DNA from: an uncultured Ruegeria sp.
Lineage (GTDB): Bacteria; Pseudomonadota; Alphaproteobacteria; Rhodobacterales; Rhodobacteraceae
Assembly (NCBI RefSeq): GCF_947504215.1
Contig: NZ_CANNGO010000001.1
Span: 124,001-188,000, forward strand
Reading direction: 5' to 3'
Length of the DNA stretch: 64,000 nucleotides
In this document: positions 61,713 to 64,000 of the stretch, one piece after another
Layout of the letters: each line of letters starts with the position of its first letter
Numbering within the stretch: position 1 is the stretch's first letter
Notes under the pieces: model-generated
The model's input: only the letters and a program-made list of their open reading frames with translations
Database searches by the model: none
What the model was told of the DNA's origin: nothing
Translations under genes and position numbers: made by a program

Positions 61713-62963
61713 CTATCCCACAATCTCTGCCGTTTCGACAACGGCATGCAACAGAACATCCGCCCCTGCTGTGGCCCAGTCTTTGCTGATCTCTTCAGCT
61801 TCGTTGTGACTGAGCCCATCAACACAGGGGCACATGACCATGGCCGTCGGCGCCACCCGGTTGATCCAGCAGGCATCATGCCCTGCGCCCGAGATGATGT
61901 CGGTATGGGAATAACCCAACCGCTCGGCAGCGCTGCGCACTGCAGCAACGCAGGCCACGTCGAATGTTACAGGATCAAACCCGCCAACTTTCTCGAACTC
62001 GATCTGCAGACCCATTTCTTCGACAATGTCTTCCGCTGCAACACGCAGGCGGTTTTCCATATCCGTGATCACGTCCAGATCAGGTGATCGCAGATCGACC
62101 GTGAACACCACCTTGCCGGGGATGACGTTGCGAGAGTTCGGATAGACATCGATATGCCCCGCCGCACCAACCGCATGTGGCGCGTGGGACCATGCGATTT
62201 CATCCACTTTTTCCAAGACCCGCGCCATCGCCAGCCCGGCGTTCTTGCGCATCGGCATCGGGGTTGACCCGGTATGCGCATCCTTGCCGGTTATGGTGAT
62301 TTGCGTCCAGCTTAGGCCCTGCCCGTGCGTGACGACGCCGATATCCTTTTCTTCGGCTTCAAGGATTGGTCCCTGTTCAATGTGCAGCTCGAAAAAAGCG
62401 TGCATTTTGCGTGCGCCAACCTCTTCATCGCCGCGCCAGCCGATCCGGTTTAACTCATCGCCGAACTTTTTCCCCTCGGCATCCTCGCGGTCATAGGCCC
62501 AATCCTGCGTGTGCATGCCGGCAAAGACACCCGAGGACAACATGGCCGGGGCGTAGCGCGTGCCTTCTTCATTGGTCCAGTTGGTCGCTATTATCGGGTG
62601 TTTCGTTTTGATGCCCAAATCATTCAGGGTACGGATAATTTCCAATCCGCCTAACACCCCCAGCACACCATCGTATTTGCCGCCGGTCGGCTGCGTATCC
62701 AGATGCGATCCGACATAGACCGGCAAGGCCTCAGGCTCGGTGCCCTCGCGCCGGGCAAACATGTTGCCCATCTGGTCCAGTCCCATTGTGCATCCAGCAT
62801 CCTCGCACCACTTTTGAAATAGGGCACGCCCCTCGGCGTCATCATCCGTCAAGGTCTGGCGATTGTTGCCACCCGCAACACCAGGACCGATCTTGGCCAT
62901 CTCCATCAGACTATCCCATAGCCTATCGCCATTAGTCCTGAGATTTTGCGCCGGAGCTGCCAT
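61713..62963 (-). CDS. hyuC: Beta-ureidopropionase/N-carbamoyl amidohydrolase
   Basis: 416-residue metallopeptidase-family M20 amidohydrolase that hydrolyses N-carbamoyl-beta-alanine to beta-alanine, CO2 and ammonia. The metal ligands are in GSHLDTQPTGGKYDG (about 85-99), ATNWTNEEGTRYAPA (about 126-140, Glu pair), FFELHIEQGPILE (about 190) and the late SGAGHDACW. It is the first gene of the minus-strand hydrolase-transporter operon and faces rutR across the RutR operator. It forms the third step of the reductive pyrimidine pathway after PreA and HydA. Confidence 0.92.
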   Translation of the reverse strand: MAAPAQNLRTNGDRLWDSLMEMAKIGPGVAGGNNRQTLTDDDAEGRALFQKWCEDAGCTMGLDQMGNMFARREGTEPEALPVYVGSHLDTQPTGGKYDGVLGVLGGLEIIRTLNDLGIKTKHPIIATNWTNEEGTRYAPAMLSSGVFAGMHTQDWAYDREDAEGKKFGDELNRIGWRGDEEVGARKMHAFFELHIEQGPILEAEEKDIGVVTHGQGLSWTQITITGKDAHTGSTPMPMRKNAGLAMARVLEKVDEIAWSHAPHAVGAAGHIDVYPNSRNVIPGKVVFTVDLRSPDLDVITDMENRLRVAAEDIVEEMGLQIEFEKVGGFDPVTFDVACVAAVRSAAERLGYSHTDIISGAGHDACWINRVAPTAMVMCPCVDGLSHNEAEEISKDWATAGADVLLHAVVETAEIVG

Positions 62964-63011
62964 AGTCTTTCCCCTGTTGCTTGCGATTTGGCTCGCTTTT
63001 GGTGTCTTGAT

Positions 63012-63027
63012 TTGACCATCTGGTCAA
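63012..63027. promoter_or_regulatory. RutR operator
   Basis: TTGACCA-TC-TGGTCAA is a perfect palindrome identical to the RutR consensus known from E. coli (TTGACCAnnTGGTCAA), with flanking T and A extending it by one base each side. It lies 49 bases before hyuC and 107 bases before rutR, so it can govern both. Confidence 0.9.
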
Positions 63028-63133
63028 ACTCACGCTATCACGGGTTCGACATCAGTCAAGAAATTGCGCGACACAGCCGAGATTTTCGGCGTATTTCGCA
63101 CCTGCTTGACGGAAAAAGAGACACGCTGGAAAC

Positions 63134-63742
63134 ATGCCCAAAGACCGCGCACCGACCCGAATACAGAAAAAGAATCGCGCTGCGATTATCGAGGCCGCCC
63201 TGAACGTGTTTTCAGCGCATGGATTTCGCGGTGCAACCGTGGATCAGATTGCGGCCGAGGCAGGCCTGAGCAAGCCAAACCTTTTGTATTACTTTCCGTC
63301 GAAAGAGGCGATCCACACGGCATTGCTGTCCGGCTTGCTCGACGTCTGGCTTGCCCCGCTACATGATCTGGACGAAACCGGAGACCCCCTGCAGGAAATC
63401 CTGTCCTATGTTCATCGCAAGCTTCAGATGAGCCGCGAGTTACCAAGGGAAAGCCGCCTGTTCGCCAACGAGTTGGTGCAGGGCGCGCCGCGCATTCACC
63501 AGGCATTGTCGAATGACCTGAGGGTTTTGGTCGATGAGAAGTCCGAAATTTTAACACAATGGATGGACCAGGGAAAGATTGCGCGTCTTCATCCCCACCA
63601 CCTGATCTTCTCGATCTGGGCGTTGACGCAGCATTACGCTGATTTTGACGTGCAAGTTCGGGCAATCCTAGGGGATGAAGATCCCTTTGAAGGTGCTGAA
63701 CCATTCATTGATACGCTGTATCGGAAGCTTCTTACTCCATAA
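63134..63742 (+). CDS. rutR: RutR-type TetR family pyrimidine regulator
   Basis: 202-residue TetR-family regulator. The helix-turn-helix ATVDQIAAEAGLSKPNLLYYFPSKEA (about 33-58) and the following LLDVWLAPL match RutR, as do LSNDLRVLVDEKSEIL and HPHHLIFSIWALTQHYADFDVQV near the C-terminus, which form the uracil/thymine pocket. The ATG at 63134 has only a weak GGAAAC before it. It is divergent from hyuC with the RutR palindrome between, so autoregulation and uracil-relieved repression are expected. A terminator follows. Confidence 0.93.
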   Translation: MPKDRAPTRIQKKNRAAIIEAALNVFSAHGFRGATVDQIAAEAGLSKPNLLYYFPSKEAIHTALLSGLLDVWLAPLHDLDETGDPLQEILSYVHRKLQMSRELPRESRLFANELVQGAPRIHQALSNDLRVLVDEKSEILTQWMDQGKIARLHPHHLIFSIWALTQHYADFDVQVRAILGDEDPFEGAEPFIDTLYRKLLTP

Positions 63743-63770
63743 AAAAGGGCCATGAACCGGCCCCTTTTTT
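63741..63770. terminator. Bidirectional terminator between rutR and preA
   Basis: GGGCC / GGCCC stem with A6 before and T6 after, readable on both strands. It lies directly after the rutR stop and 25 bases from the preA stop. Confidence 0.85.
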
Positions 63771-63794
63771 GCGAGTTATCTAACCTGTATTCCG

Positions 63795-64000
63795 CTATTC
63801 AGCCGCTTTGGCCATTGGGTTGTTGGGATGTGTTGTCCAGTTGGCATATTCTTTCTGCACAACGGTGCCCGTTCGCGGATCCACTTCACCGGCGTCCATC
63901 GGCACCATCGAGATGCACCCCTCAACCGGGCACACATCTACGCAGAGGTTACAGGCGACGCATTCTTCGTCGATCACTTCGAATACACGGTCAGGCGTCA
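63795..64000 (-). CDS. preA: Dihydropyrimidine dehydrogenase subunit PreA, C-terminal part
   Basis: Last 68 residues of a protein whose start lies beyond the window. The frame is open to the right edge. The 4Fe-4S motif CVACNLCVDVCPVEGCISM is followed by the tail GEVDPRTGTVVQKEYANWTTHPNNPMAKAAE; this is the ferredoxin-like end of PreA, which with PreT reduces uracil to dihydrouracil with NADH. It is the first enzyme for the hydA and hyuC steps in the same cluster. Convergent with rutR. Confidence 0.85.
   Translation of the reverse strand, partial: TPDRVFEVIDEECVACNLCVDVCPVEGCISMVPMDAGEVDPRTGTVVQKEYANWTTHPNNPMAKAAE

Noticed and set aside
61080-62087. 335-codon open frame opposite hydA and hyuC
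   Set aside because: Spans parts of two real genes and their gap in antisense; composition is that of a shadow frame.

Overview
The window reads as chromosomal DNA of an alphaproteobacterium, most likely a marine Roseobacter-group member (Rhodobacterales). The grounds are the GC-rich codon use, the dense operons with 1-4 base overlaps, the DctPQM TRAP transporter, the alphaproteobacterial type of formate dehydrogenase cluster with its DUF3305/DUF3306 genes, the DUF294/DUF4212/symporter block and the FSTSQ-type methionyl-tRNA synthetase. I see no tRNA, rRNA, CRISPR array, insertion sequence, phage gene or integrase. Both ends are cut inside genes: an MFS transporter at the left and preA at the right.

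Layout. 1-3.5 kb: two MFS transporters, a YceI-family protein, an OhrR-like MarR regulator and a small unknown protein. 3.5-8 kb: a YqiJ/flotillin (YqiK) membrane pair and metG. 8-12.6 kb: an RND efflux pump (adaptor plus transporter). 12.6-16 kb: a DUF2087 protein, then glpD divergent from glpR with TTCGTTT repeats between them. 16-20 kb: DUF5993 plus DsbB, then a YibI/YibH-like pair with an outer-membrane efflux lipoprotein. 20-22.6 kb: an MprF-like protein. 22.7-26.2 kb: an AsnC-family regulator divergent from arginase, a CtlX-like citrulline hydrolase and ornithine cyclodeaminase, which together would turn arginine and citrulline into ornithine and then proline. 26.2-29.3 kb: a TRAP transporter. 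29.7-38.6 kb: an acetate module (acs, adk, DUF4212, sodium:solute symporter), then a cNMP/CBS/DUF294 protein, an anchored unknown protein and a membrane-PAS-DEDDh exonuclease. 38.7-41.4 kb: a flavin reductase, a DUF6505 protein, a biotin/lipoate ligase-like protein and an Mrp/ApbC ATPase.

41.5-55.9 kb is the most unusual region: a periplasmic, Tat-exported, molybdenum/tungsten formate dehydrogenase (fdh alpha, Fe-S and cytochrome b subunits). With it are a TorD-like chaperone, DUF3305/DUF3306, a polyferredoxin, a short Tat peptide, a 41-residue membrane peptide, two unusual c-type cytochromes and a regulator with a molybdate-binding-like domain. The locus ends in a convergent tungstate importer (tupBCA). 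One cytochrome is a WD40 propeller fused to a C-terminal haem domain. In the other, a collapsed tungstate-binding-protein (TupA-like) domain is fused to a haem domain. The locus therefore appears to combine formate oxidation, tungstate supply and possibly oxyanion sensing.

56-64 kb is a reductive pyrimidine catabolism cluster: preA, hydantoinase/dihydropyrimidinase and beta-ureidopropionase, with an ABC importer that has two different permeases and an acetyltransferase inside the operon. A divergent rutR is separated from it by a perfect copy of the known RutR operator at 63012-63027.
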